NCBI GenBank assembly: GCA_016808115.1
Contig: JAEQBH010004103.1
Coordinates: forward strand, 186,001 to 250,000
Direction: 5' to 3'
DNA from: Tetrastigma voinierianum
Taxonomy: Eukaryota > Streptophyta > Magnoliopsida > Vitales > Vitaceae
DNA: 64,000 nucleotides
Each line of letters starts with the position of its first letter. Position 1 is the first letter of the stretch. Below the pieces are notes generated by a model. The model saw only the letters and a list, made by a program, of their open reading frames with translations. It did no database searches and was not told the DNA's origin. The position numbers and the translations under genes are program-made. Shown in pieces: positions 12,888 to 25,352 of this stretch.

Positions 12888-15275
12888 CTGTAAAGATGTT
12901 GTTAGATGAAAAATAGTATGTTTCATATAAAAGAGAAGAATGATAACATAAGAAACTTAAATTTGAGAAGGATAAACTTATTTAAATACCTATAGTTTCA
13001 TGATAGAATAACAAAATTGAATCATGAGAGTTTCAGACTTTAGAAGATTTTTACTATGATTACTTTCATTCCGGTTATATCACCAAAGCTACGTATATCT
13101 TCATTCTGAATTATTGATCAATGGATCATTAATATGATAGTCAATCATTTAGTATGTTGTATTTTTACAGAAGATAATCAAAAGATAATGACACAAGAAG
13201 CAATTTTGAAGAAGATATAACTGAGAGAGAGATAAAGACCAAAAGGTAAGGGCAAAGAGAAAAAGATAGATATAATACAAGGTCAACTGTATATTCATCG
13301 AAAATAGTAAACAAGATGGACAATACACAGCAATAAATAGAAATGGTCTTAATTATAAAAACAAATGTGAACGAGGCAATAGTACAAAACTTTGTCTTGA
13401 ACTTAGTATAAGATATTTATTGAACCAAATCTGGCAAAGTTTGTTTTAGAGAGTTATCGCAATATATATTTGTAAGTTTGGTTTATAAAGAGTCCTGTCG
13501 CTGTTTAATTCCTCTGAATTTAATCCTTGTTTATGATTTGTTCATAATGATTTGTTTGGTTAATAATTTCCAATTAGAAATGAATAGCACGGAGTGGAAA
13601 AGGGAAAAGGCTGATGATTCAGATTAAACCAGAACTGCAAGCTTGAGCTTTGAGAGTTACTTTTTAACAATTGAATGAATCACATATCACACAAATGTCA
13701 TCACTCATTAATAAACTGAGAAATTGGGGAAATACATTAAGCCATAACTAAAACAGGAATTATACAGAACAATGTTAATCAATTATCTAAAACTAATATG
13801 GATAGAAATGGACATTGTGAAGACTGAATTTGTATCTTAATGCACCCACTATCAAAAAAGAGAAGCTTTAAAACATAGTGGAGTTACAGGGTGCTGATAA
13901 CATTTTTTTTTCTCCCTTTGATATGTGAACTATAAAACTAGTGCATATAAGCATGCAGCTACTGAAAAATAAAACTAATGCAAAGATCCGCACATTATAT
14001 TTTTGTCTATGCTCAATGTCATGTGGAAAATGAGATGGGCAAGAAGGAAAACAATTAATCTTTGATCAACACCCAAAACAAACAGATGGCGATCAGTTAT
14101 CTCAACTGATAATTAATTATTTCAATATTATTAATCAATCAACAGTCATGGGAAGAAGGTCCTTCCCAACCAGAACCTGTGGTATCAGAAATGAATAACA
14201 ATAAAAGGTGAGATATGGCACTTAGGCAGCAGTATAGTGTGCAAGAGAGTCGCTGGCAAAGAGGCGGCTGTGAAGTAAACATTCAATACTTAAGATGAAT
14301 TAGATATTTGCCCTATAGTTAAAACCCAGCCTGTACCGGAAAATCAATACATACAAATCATAGAAATGGATTTATGTACATGTCTAATTGCTAAACTATA
14401 AATCAACCCTCTCCACTGGAAGTTACCTAGATGTCCTACAAAATAAAGGACAGATAAACAACTGGAAAATTCATAATAATAAACAGGTTACCCACCCAAT
14501 CGCTCGACAATTTCACCTAAAGGGTAAATTGAACATGAGAAAATTCCTAAATCAATAGTAAACCATTCATTCCTGTTCAAGCGACATTCTCATAACTTCA
14601 AATTCAAAGGTAAACGGTAAATAACAAATGCAAGAGTTCTAAACTCACATCCACTTTGAATGAATCCATGCCTATAAAAAAAATAACAAAATGCAGCAGC
14701 TCAAACCAGTCCCTTCATAGGAAACTGGAAACCTAGATATGAAAACCCCAAAACACCAAATCAGCATCCATGAAGTAAGCCTGCAAGAGAACAAAATCCA
14801 GATTGTCCTAGGACAAATATGGTAATCAATTTCCAAAAGTTCGCCCAAAAGTAGAATACTACAGAATTACCGGTGCTTCCAGTCCCTGTGTCACTCAAAA
14901 GGTCATCAAAAGTGAACATTTAACAACAATTTCATCTGGATAACTCCCTAAAAGATACAATTAATTACAGAGAAACAGAATCCAATCATCCCAATCACCC
15001 TATATGCCCATCCAATTCCCAAATGTTTGCTTGTAACTCACATTTAATGTACCAATTTCAATAGGGCATCTAAAAAACCAGTACAGAAACCCGAGGTGAA
15101 TAATTGCACGATATATGAAAGAAAACCAGCCAACTCTGCAGCACATGCTCCCAAATTCCAAAATTCTACAAAACAGCATGCCCAACAAGAGTTTCTCTAT
15201 CCATCACCCGGAAACGAATGAATTGAAGAATTCAAAGACCAGAAAAAGTAAAAATTAAAAAAAACATGGACTCAC
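12888..15275 (-). other. Intron of the F-box/kelch pseudogene
   Basis: About 2.4 kb between the intact donor of exon 1 and the acceptor of exon 2. AT-rich, with no mobile element ends recognised and no coding frame of note. Confidence 0.6.
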
Positions 15276-15338
15276 CAGAGGAGCTTGAACTCGAAACCCT
15301 CTTTGCGCATTAGGAGACTGTTCAACTCTTTGGTCCAT
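15276..15338 (-). pseudogene. SAGL1: Pseudogene exon 1, intact 21-codon first exon
   Basis: ATG at 15338 on the minus strand, an open frame MDQRVEQSPNAQ...VQAPL, then a consensus donor GTGAGT at 15275-15270. This first exon is the best-preserved part and anchors the strand and gene structure. Confidence 0.75.
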
Positions 15339-15720
15339 CCTCAGAAGTAAAAGCTCATAGAAAAAAATTTGTATGTCAGACTTAGAATTGAGAACCCAGG
15401 TTGAATAAAGCTTCAGAGAGTCTCAGATCAACACAGTCTATGCTTCAAACAATCAAATCCGATCCAACAATAAAAGAAGAGCTGTCTTTTTTTCCTCTCT
15501 GTAATGCAACAACCAAAGAAACCGTAAAAGAAATAAAGTAAGAAGAATTGAAAATATGAGCTTCAGCTGAGAACTTACACACCACCACCACTCCAAAACA
15601 GTAAAAAGAATCCTAAACAGCCCCGCCCTGCTTCTCCAAACCCTAAACTTTCTCTCACCAAAAGTTTCTTTCCTTCTCTCTCTAACTGAGATGAAGATTA
15701 CAGCTGGACCCAGTCTTCAC
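15339..15720 (-). promoter_or_regulatory. Relic 5' UTR and leader of the F-box/kelch pseudogene
   Basis: The sequence upstream of the exon 1 ATG changes at about 15600-15700 into a GAGA-rich leader on the minus strand, typical of a plant 5' UTR. Beyond about 15720 it becomes plain AT-rich DNA. The transcription start cannot be placed, and there is no clear TATA box. This is an inference from composition. Confidence 0.3.
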
Positions 15721-16640
15721 CAACTTCTCATTTTTTTAATTCTTAATTTTTACCTTTTTTTTTTAATTTATAAACAAAAACTGTTTTTTATTTTAACTTT
15801 AACATTAATATATTTAAATTAAATAAAATAATTTAACTCACCAAAGCGGGAAGACTTTTCCGTTGGTAAGTCAAAACCTGATGTTATCAGCCTACTCTCC
15901 ACCTCAATGGATTTTGCATCATGTATAAAGAATCTATACTATTATAGTAATTTTTTTCTCACCTCAAAAGAATGTGATTGAAATTAAGTAAAAAAAATTA
16001 TTATTTTGCTAGTACCTGACTACTATTATTCATTTTATTCTCCCATTTTTCATTTACAACCCTAATTAAAATTTATCTTTCTTAAAGAAATTAGGAGAAA
16101 TTTTGCATTTTGAGATGCTTCATTTTTACCTTTAAAAAAGTGAAGAATTAAGAGAAAAATAAAAGGAGAAAAGTCTTATTGCTTCTAAAGTTTGAAGGCC
16201 ATTAGTTACTAGCTTGAAAAATCAAGCTATGAATAGTTTTCAAAAACATAAAGAACATAAAAAATGTATTTTCTAAAAACTCTCCTTTGTTATTTAAATT
16301 TAGTGTTTCTTATGTTTTTTATATTTTTTTATAAGAAAAAAAAACTAGAAACCAAACATGTTTTCTATATTTTTCTTATTTTTCTTATCTTTTTATAATA
16401 AAAAACAGTTTCAAAAAAAAAAACATCCATACCCTTAATTCCTAATTCTTTCCCTCAGATCTTCTTTACTATTCACCTGGTGACTAAAAAAATATTACAA
16501 AGGTTTCCATCTATACCAAAAAAAAATCCATATTTAAGTCCATTCAAAACAACATTTTTTCCTTATTAAGAATATGCTTCCCCAAACCCTAATTTCCCTT
16601 TTTTTGAAAATGAGAAAAATAAACTTCTCAATGAAGTATT
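15721..16640. other. AT-rich intergenic DNA
   Basis: Low-complexity A/T-rich sequence. The stretch 16200-16430 carries GTTTTC/AAAACATG words seen elsewhere in MITE-like debris, but no paired ends could be defined. Confidence 0.4.
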
Positions 16641-16650
16641 TAATTCTTCA

Positions 16651-16651
<1 letters not shown>

Positions 16652-16713
<62 letters not shown>
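16652..16713. repeat. (TA)n microsatellite
   Basis: About 30 uninterrupted TA dinucleotides. Likely length-polymorphic. Confidence 0.95.
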
Positions 16714-16718
<5 letters not shown>

Positions 16719-17356
16719 TTTTCTAATAATCAGTAAGGCCTAATGGAATCAATGAAATTTAATTCATTGTAACAAACATTTAAGAAAATTGACCAATAAA
16801 TTTAGTCATCAACCTTAGAGAAAAAGGAAATTTTACCCTAAAGGAAATGGTTGACTAATCCTTAAGGATTCATACAAACCCCACAAGCACCTAAAAATCA
16901 AGAAAAATGATGAATGAGGTTGAAACTAGCCTTTCCTTCCCATGAACCTTCCTCTCTCGTCTCTTCCATGGTTACTTCCATGACCATTACTTTATTATAT
17001 AAATAATAAACCCTAAATCTAATTTCGGGGATGATGGCAACGGGACAGGTTATTTCGAATTTCCACCCATAACGAATTTTGTTTAATTATAATCGAATTT
17101 TAGCGAAGCTTTATTATTTTCAAATTATAAGGGGTTTGAGGCGTTCGATATTGTTACGCTTCACTCGTCTCGACATTATATTTAAAATTTTATTTTATTA
17201 TTTTATTTTTGTACTTTAATATAAATAATAATAATAATTAAATGATTTTTAATAAATAATTTTAAATGACTGGTCTAGAATTGAAAAAAATAAACAGTAA
17301 GTGTGGTCGACAGACCACTCCCACCCGAACCCGCGCCTGCTACTTCATCCCCGCCC

Positions 17357-17524
17357 CGAGGATATCTCGATTGATCTAAGGTCTTAGGGTTTAATCAAAT
17401 GACCATTAGTTCGAATTCCTTTCAGGTCATTGGAGGTTTACTTAATCGTTAATTTCAAAGCCCCATGAAATTAGTCAAGGTGCCCACAAGCTAACCCAAA
17501 CATCCATTGTTATTAAAAAAAAAA
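17357..17524 (+). mobile_element. tRNA-derived SINE (Au-like) with poly(A)
   Basis: An A-box-like start (GAGGATATCTCGATTGATC) is followed by a B-box-like AGTTCGAATTCC and a body including GAGGTTTACTTAATCGTTAA. The tail reads AAGCTAACCCAAACATCCA and then a poly(A) tract (17515-17524). This order and tail resemble plant Au-type SINEs. No clean target duplication was read, so the 5' limit is approximate. The GC-rich patch just upstream (17310-17350) is of unknown origin. Confidence 0.6.
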
Positions 17525-19260
17525 CCCTAAATCTAATTTGATTTTTAACATTAATAGGACTCGTAATTTACTAAATAAAAGTAAATGGCTAATTCTTTAT
17601 TTATGTAAATCATTGACTCATATGTGGAACACTCAATGCCATATAGACTTAAATGAGTAACGGAGTTTTAATATTAAATAATTGTTCCCTTTTAAATAAA
17701 AATATTCTTTTTTTGGAAAGGAAATATAATGTTATGGATTCAAACTTATAATATATTGATTGATCCAAAATACAAATTGTTAAAAGTTATAAAAAAATGA
17801 AATAATATTCAAGTTAATAAAATAATAAATCGGCATAAAGCAATTATAAAATAATCAGCATAAAGTTTATAAATTTAATAATATAGTGACTAGATTATAT
17901 ATGATTACATTCTTCAACATATTGTCCGAATCACTCCCAAACAAATAAAATATCGTAAAAAGATAACAAAAAGTACCACATCATATCAAGTCAATGATAA
18001 ACCAAACGTTACAATAAGATGCAATAATACGAAAAAATAAGATAAAACTTAAATCTTTATAAAATAACCATTTTATCGAGAAAAAAAAAGGTAAACGAGG
18101 GAAGGGGGCTAGGGCTAGGGTTTCAATAAAATATAAAATATTTTTTGTTCAATCACGAAAAATCATCATGATGATGTTATTGTAAGCATGACTCACATAA
18201 ATAGATTAAATTTAATCTTGAATTGATATTTTATATTTTATATTCATCATATATGTATGATATACTTAATCGAGCATAGACAAATAAAATTTATTTTTTC
18301 TTTAAAAGAAATTTTACTAACTTATTGTTACACGCAAAACATACAAATGGGTTTTTTTTTTTTTAATAATGAATAGAACTTTTGTTCTAAATAGTGATTA
18401 ATAGGAATAATATTTAGTTGTTTGTTTAAAAAAAAAAAAAAACAATCAACTTTTTTTATTTTTATCTAAATTTTAAAATATATATGTTTCTATATCATTA
18501 TTATGAAACAAATTATAAGAGTTTCAATTTGATCATAAACTATATGATTAGAAGAAAAAGCATTAAGAAAAAGTAAAAAAAAAACAATTATTTTAGTTTT
18601 TCTATTAAGCCAAAATTTTAAAAATTCATAATTAAGTCACCAAAAAATTTTAAAAAAACAAACAAGCTAAGCTTTAGAAAAAAGCCAAAAAAGAAACTCA
18701 TCTTAAACTTGTCAAATCATCATTACTTACTATCATGTTTTATGCACATATGTCAACCTTAAACTTGGTTTAAGAATTTATGGTTCATATGTTTGGAAAA
18801 AAAAAAAGAATTTATGGTTCATATTTATAATGTGTAATATCGAATAAATGTAGCTTAATGATAACCTATTAATACTAATAATTTATCCAAATTAAGTACT
18901 AACCACTTTTATTTTCACTTGACAAAAAGTTCTTTTAAAATACATTAAAAAAAAACACCTCCATGCCATTATCCAAATTTTCTAATGCTAAAACAAGTTT
19001 CACGAACATCTCCAACTTAACTTTCAAGCTTAAAATATTATTTTAATTAGTCAAGTTAATTAAAAAATTATGACAAATAATAATAATTAGAAGTGACCAT
19101 TCATAGATTTTATTTAATTTATATTAGCTTATGTTATTAAAATAAAAATATATTTAGTTTTACTCAATAGATTTGGTTTTCAGTTTTTCTTGAGTTTTTT
19201 ACAATTTTACTTAAATTTGTTGACGCTTTCCAACATTTCCACGATACTATCCATATCGAT
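17525..19260. other. AT-rich intergenic DNA
   Basis: No gene or delimited element was recognised. Long A and T runs occur (18352-18365, 18428-18443). Confidence 0.45.
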
Positions 19261-19264
19261 TTCA

Positions 19265-19620
19265 TATGCTAATGTGGATCGCAGACTAAGTTCGAGCTTG
19301 CTCCTTCCAATCTGATCAAATGTTTTTTTTGGTTAGCTGACTTCATCATCGACGCTTTCATTGCACCAGATAATACTTTGTAGAGAGGACCATCCGATGC
19401 CCAGCGCGGGTCCGTCATTGTTATCCAAAGCGCCGAACCACCTAGAGCGACATCGTCCACTGCACGCGCCCGGGTTTCTCAGCCAGATTGACCAATGACC
19501 ACATCTGCTCCACACAAAAGCCGCAGCCGATAATTTCTGCTCAGACAGCCCCTCCCACTTATCATACCGATTTTTGGTCAGTCTGATTTGGTTCGGCGCC
19601 TACCATCTTACCATTATAAT
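19265..19620 (-). other. GC-rich island with short frames, origin unknown
   Basis: A sharp-edged GC-rich block inside very AT-rich DNA. On the minus strand two overlapping frames run 60-63 codons, neither recognised. The composition matches the decayed retroelement blocks elsewhere in the window, so a retrotransposon scrap is the most likely explanation. A gene fragment cannot be excluded. Confidence 0.35.
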
Positions 19621-20500
19621 AGGATTAGAGATGATGATGTGAATAAAAATACAAATTGTAAAGATTATGATTTAATTTGTTTATAAGTCTATTTTATCAT
19701 AATGGTGATGTAAAGATAATTTTGTATTTATTATACTATGTAATGATTTGCTTATAAAACTAATGCTCTCTAATCATAGATTAATATGATTTGAAAAGAG
19801 TTTTTTTTTTTTTTTAAGGAAAAAAAGAGTAATTTTTCAATTAGTGCAAAAGAAGTTGAATACGGTTTTAAAGTTAATTTTTAAAATCATAGTTAATAAA
19901 TACGATTTTATAAAATAAAATATTAGTTTTATGAATATTTAAAAAAAAAGGCCTATATTTGTCATTTTTTTCTAAAAATTAATTACTTTAATATGAAACT
20001 CCAAAACCTAACCATTTACACTTGGTGAGTCATTGAAAGTCAAATTGGTCCAGCTAAGAAATAGGTATTAGGTCATCGTACTTGAAGTTTCCACATTTAG
20101 ACAGCCAAACTGTACGCAAATACATCATCATGTCATCATCCAAATTTTCTAAACCAATTTTCAATTTCAAAATATTATTTTAATCAGGCAAAAAGGTTGC
20201 AAAAAAATCAATTATGATATAACAATTAAGAGGAATTTATTCTAGTCCGTATCCTTAAAATTTAAAAAAATAAAATAAAATCTTATAGATTTGGTTTTGT
20301 TGGGTCCATTACCATTTCTTTACAATTCTTGCTTCCAAATGATTCATAAGCTAAAAATGCCACGTATGATTGTATGAATATATTTTTAATTTACAAATGG
20401 TAACACTTCGGGCCCATTTATACATTTCAAAATTCATATTTATTTTTTTTCATAAGTATTTTCTCACAATTTGAATTAAATTTTATAATAAATGAATATT
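19621..20500. other. AT-rich intergenic DNA
   Basis: No features recognised. Poly(T) near 19801-19815. Confidence 0.45.
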
Positions 20501-20507
20501 GTTTGTG

Positions 20508-21290
20508 ATGGGTTTAAAAGGCGCGTTGCGCCACTCTCCGTGCCTCCCAAAGCAAAGAGCAGTTCTAATGAAACACCTGCCCTACTTAATAATTCATCAA
20601 AACGAAAGTTCAATGCCACCCAAAGGGCCGATAACATGGGTAATTGGAAGGCCCATATTCCACAACTGTACTAAATCTCGCTTATTAAGGAAAGCAGACT
20701 CAATAACTCTATCTCAGAATCACACTAAATTCACTAATAGCGAGTAGATATTTCCTAATAAATCATATCCTCACCAAATTCACCACACAGTAAGACATTT
20801 CACAATCGTTTATCTCAGAACAAAACCAAATCTCACCACAAAGATAAGAAGATAATTTCATGAATCGCTTCAATTATCCCTTATTAATCCGACAAATGGA
20901 GTGGCGAAAAGAAAATCCTCCATCTAAAATACAGGATCCTTATCACCATCAAATTTTAAAAATATATACTATAAATACCAAGCCACCCATCAAGCGTGAA
21001 AGGGCACGCAAAACATTCTCCCTCTAAGCGCCTATCTTTCTCTCAATATAATCGACTTAGCATCGGAGCACCACTAAGGGAACCCACACCGAATCTAATC
21101 TTCTTTCTTGTTATAGAGCTTTCTACATCCGCAGCCCGTACACCACCTAACAACAAATCCCATTCCGTACCGACGATCCGTAGCCTTCGTGTATCTCTAC
21201 CCACGCGCCCCGGTTCCGCCTCATCGACCAACACGCTTCTCCGAAATTAACCGGCCAAAGATTTGTCATCGGCCGGCTACCGCCCGTAAC
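20508..21290 (+). repeat. Left LTR (approximate) of the gypsy element
   Basis: Opens near TGATGGGTTTAAAAGG, matching GACGGGGGTTTGAAAAAGG of the right block. It is substantially diverged by substitutions and small indels, indicating an old insertion or poor local sequence quality. The 3' limit is uncertain. Confidence 0.55.
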
Positions 21291-21829
21291 GGCGCCTTTA
21301 CAACAAATACCGATATCTCGGGCTACAGGATGGCATCAACTTAACACAAGGTGATCAACGCCAATCCCCGCGATGGTATTCAACTAGGCGACAGACAAAT
21401 TGATCCCCAAGACGTTAAGAAGCTGATTACAAAGCCTAACACAGACGAAAGGAAAGGCCCGCCTACCAACTACTGCCTAATAAGAGAGTTAGAACAACTC
21501 ACCAAAAAAAGTGGGTAGTGATGCAACGCTCATGAGGCGCGACAAACTCAAAGGTCATAACCTCACCCTCATGATGGCAACACATTCTCGCGACTCCCGA
21601 GGAGCCGGCAGGTTAGAGTCCGTACTGAGCCCGGCCAAGACGACTACACTTAGCCCCTCGGAGAAGAGGCACCAAGCAACACTGGGGGCATGTCAGAACG
21701 TAGGCAACCACGCCATCCTCAAACAAGGGACTCGAGAGCGATCAGCGGAGCAGTTCAAGAGCCTCCAAAGAACTCAACCGTGAAAGGAAGTGGTGGCGGG
21801 GATCAGCCCCGATACTATGGACACCGCGC

Positions 21830-22520
21830 AAATGCATCGAGTCACCATTCACGACCGAGGTGCTCCACTTCCCCCTTCCAACCAAGTTCAGAATGCCACA
21901 GGTGGAAGCGTTCGATGGTGCCAGAGATCCCCGCCGATCATTCCAACACTGCGGCAAGAATCAAATTGAGCGTACGGGTAGTCAGTGACCCTGTGAGATG
22001 CCGGGCTGCGTATCACACTGTGCCCAGCCGGCTGGCTTCAATGCGCCTCCCGCCCTCATCACTTCTCATTCAGGATCCATTGTGCGTTCGCTCTGCTCAT
22101 TGGAGCCGTAACACGTAGTGCCGTTGTCATCTCGCCGACCATCAAGCAGCTCGCAAGAAAGCTCGAGGTCTTGCAACCAGATTCACGCCGAAGCTCTCAA
22201 GGCAGATATGGCACCGATGAGTGCCCGCTATCACCGCGATTCATCACTGGCTAGGAGGCAATACAAAGGGATTTGATGTTCTCCATCTCAAAAAACCGTC
22301 AGGCGAGCATGGTCGAGGTGCTCGCTAAAGCGAAGAAGTACATTAATAACGAAGAAGCCCTCATATCCAAGAGCGGTGCCTCTTTCAACCCACGGCAGTA
22401 AAAGTGGGATCCATGAAGTTTGGCTGGGGCTGACGGAGCCCAAAGAGACAAAGATTGCAGAACGGTCCCGAAAAGGCGTGGAAGCCTCGTGAGGATCTGG
22501 TCCAATTTTGGTCTGAGCGA
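21830..22520 (+). pseudogene. Broken Tat-like gypsy gag
   Basis: Plus-strand frames give the conserved start of Tat-type gag, PLPTKF then MPQVEAFDGARDP (from 21893), then QIE and DPVRCRA with frame changes between. The end is recognisable at 22276-22401, where an open frame reads VEVLAKAKKYINNEEALIS. This is the retrotransposon gag family that packages element RNA. At least four frame breaks lie between the matching blocks, so no functional protein is made. The assignment rests on motif order, because no full-length frame exists. Confidence 0.7.
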
Positions 22521-22604
22521 CAACTACAAGATACAGCCTCAAACATCGCTTTGATTAAGTTCGACCATTCTAATTGTGCCAGCAAACAAGAGTCGCATCA
22601 ACTC

Positions 22605-24620
22605 GTGCCATATCGCCCACAAGGCCCAATACCAGCCCAAGAAATTTGGCTGACTTAGCTCGACTACGACTGTGTCACGCAAACTTAAGAGTCAGATCGC
22701 TGCCTATATCACCATTGCCACATACCGGAGCCCAAGAAATTCACTTCGACGTAGCCTGACCACTCCACTGTGCCACGCAGCCCTAAGAAATGGGATCACC
22801 AAAGAGTATCGCCCACAAGGTCTCTCATCGCCCACAAGGTCTCATCACCGAGCCTAGCAAATTAGCTTCACGAGCGCTCAACACTCCGTCAGTCACGTAT
22901 TTAAGAGTCAGATCACCAAAGATTCACCATAAGGCCCTCAACGCCTCGAGCCCAAGAGTCACAACACGAGCTCGACTACACTCGTCAGCCACATGTACCC
23001 CAAGAGTCAAATCGCCAAAGAGATCACCTCATAAGGCCCTCAAATACCAAGCCTAATAACACTTGACAGTTCAACTATCAGCCAGCTACAGCCCCAAGAG
23101 TCGATCGTCAGCTATATCACCCATTAGTACATTATACGCCTGAGCTCCGCAGAGCCACTTTGATCGTAGAAGTTCGATTCATCACTAAAGCAGGCCTAAG
23201 AGCTGACACACAAAGTTATATCGCCCACAAGGTCTCACACGAATCGAGCAAATTTCATTGACGAGCTCACTACTCGCCGCCACGCACCTATGAGTCGATC
23301 ACCAAAGAGCCCAAATTTATATGGCCTCAGTGTCTAAGCTCCAAGAGCTCATTGACGAGTCTGAATGACTCGCATCAGTCATACCCTAAGAGTCGACGAC
23401 CAGGCTATTCAAATTTACAAGGCCTCGCACCGGAGCTCCAAGAAATTACGCAGCCTCGACCACTCCGCTTCGTGCCATGCAACCTAAGAGTCGATCACTG
23501 TGTTATAGTCGCTTCACAAGGCCACATCGCCCGAAGCCCAGTAGCTCACTTTGACGAGTTTGACTAATTTACCTGTGTCACGCAAACTTCAAGAGTCGTG
23601 GGATCGCCAGTTATATCGCCCACGCGCCTCGTAATTTCTCTTCAAGCCCAAGAAATTCGCTTGACGAGCCTGGATTACTCCCGTCAGCTATGCGTACTTA
23701 AGATCAGATTCCAAGAGACGCTCGATAAGGCCACAGCCCCGAGCCCAAGAGCTCACTTTGACGAGAGTTCGACCAATACCCCACTCGCGCCATGCAACCT
23801 AAGAGTGCCGATCACCAGCCATATCGCCTACTAAGGCCACAAAATACCGGTTCAATAACCACTTCGACGAGCGCGTTCGACCACTCGCACAGCCATGCTC
23901 ACATATTGATCGCCGTGCTATATCGCCACAAGGCCTCAACGCCCGAGCTCCACAGCCGGGCTTTGATCTAGTTCGACCACTCCAGTCACGCAGCCCCAAG
24001 AGTCGATCACCGACTATATCGCTCATTAAGGCCACAGGCGTACGAGCCCAAGAGGCTCACTTCACGAGTTCGACCACTCATGCTTCATGCAAAATTTAAG
24101 AGTCGATCACCAGTTATTCAGCCCACAAGGCCTCAAATACCGAGTCTCAAACAACACAAGCCCGACCACTTCCGTCAGCCACGCACCCTAAGAGTCGATC
24201 ACCAAAGTTATTCAAATCCCATAAGGCTCACCGGCCCACAGCCTCGCCTCGACGAGCCCGACTCACTCTACTCAGCCAAGCAACCTAAAGTCGATCACTC
24301 TCAGTTATTCAACCCATAAGGCCTTAGCGCCCAGAGCCCAAGAAATTAATTTGACAACTCCGAATTACTCCCATCGCAGCCATGGGAGCCTAAAAGTCAT
24401 ATCGCCTGCCATTCAAATCTCAGAAGGCCTCAAATACCACGAAGCCCGCAGGCTCAGATCGCAACAACTCAAAATTTAAACAGCCACGCAGACCACCTGA
24501 GCCAGTCAGAGCCTAGCAACACAAATTCAAACAACAAAGCCATGAAGCACTGAGTCATAGCTCACGAGCCCAAGAGGCTCACCAAACAAAAATATGTAGC
24601 CACGGAGCTGGGTACCAGAG
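22605..24620 (+). repeat. ~100-bp tandem repeat array inside the gypsy element
   Basis: The word AAGAGTCGATCACC or close variants recurs at about 23389, 23487, 23591, 23801, 23908, 23998, 24099, 24191 and 24288, a period of about 98-104 bp. Each unit also carries TATCGCCCACAAGGCC, then GAGCCCAAGAAATTC, GACGAG, and CGACCACTC...CATGCAACC. Related but looser copies extend from about 22605 to 24620, giving roughly 20 units. No coding frame survives. Confidence 0.85.
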
Positions 24621-25352
24621 CTCCAAGAGCCACCCAACAAAGTCATGAACCACTGAAACAAGAGCCTGTGAGCCCCAATAACCATCCAAACAAGCCATGA
24701 AGCCACCTGAGCTGCGTGGGCCAGGAGCCTAACATCTCACCCAACAGCACAAACACGGAGCTAAATAGCCTGAAGAGCTCACAGCCAAATACCTCCCACT
24801 GTGCCATGTGTACTAAGAGTCGGCTTCGCCAGCATTCGTACCCACGGTCCCCAAGAAGATACAAGAGTCAACTACTAACCAGACGCTCACTGGGCTGCCC
24901 GATTCACAGCAGAACAATGCATAAGAGTACAAGTAGAGGGTAAAGTGGTGGGAAAACAACATTCACAGCAGTTCTACATATGTCCTAGGTCCCAAGCCAA
25001 AAAAAAAAAGAGTTATCTCAAGCAAAACGCCGAAAAAGGACTCTGCATAGAAGGTTCAGACAGAATACTAAGGGTAAGGGAAAGGGAAGTCCGAACTCAC
25101 TAAAAAACAAAGAAAAAGCTTCCGGACCAAGGGAACACAAGACGAACGATCAGAGAATATTTACGGAAGAAACAAAAAGAAATTGAAAGAATTGGAAGAA
25201 ATGAGTGCGAGAACCGAAAAGTCATCATTATCACAAGACATACGACCTACGACAAAGCCCTTAACTGATCCAAATTTCGAGTTGACACATGGAAATCACA
25301 CCCGATACGTTATAGCCCCGCCCACGTGCACCGGTGCACAAGGGTCGGGGCA
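24620..25352 (+). other. 3' internal region of the gypsy element
   Basis: A/G-rich unique sequence between the repeat array and the right LTR. It carries no recognised coding domain and becomes purine-rich and then GC-rich just before the LTR. Confidence 0.4.

Larger units (their letters stand above)
11749..15338 (-). pseudogene. SAGL1: F-box/kelch-repeat protein pseudogene (At1g55270/SAGL1-like)
   Basis: Two-exon relic. Exon 1 (15276-15338) codes 21 residues beginning MDQRVEQSPNAQ and ends at an intact GTGAGT donor. After a 2.4-kb intron, exon 2 (about 11749-12887) follows an AG acceptor. Its start is still readable as VDSV...KVDSNL, but stops and frameshifts break it. Decayed stretches resemble the F-box region (around 12540-12790) and kelch repeats: GECEG, then SAE..., SFISDM and a W-L pair at about 12114-12338. 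The last 80 codons (11751-11991) are open and match the family C-terminus, including LNGKLCIIRN, ISLVDVSSPDKHVE and HIVHCQVLQA. In Arabidopsis the family member is an F-box subunit of SCF ubiquitin ligases acting on cuticular wax and phenylpropanoid enzymes (family knowledge). Exon 2 is about 100 bp short of the expected length. The retained intron means this is not a processed copy. Confidence 0.8.

Noticed and set aside
17395..17435. tRNA gene suggested by the AGTTCGAATTCC B box
   Set aside because: No cloverleaf can be drawn; an A-rich tail and SINE-type body follow, so it is called a SINE.
22288..22585. Minus-strand frames over the gag region as genes
   Set aside because: The plus-strand reading carries clear gag motifs; the minus frames are their complements.
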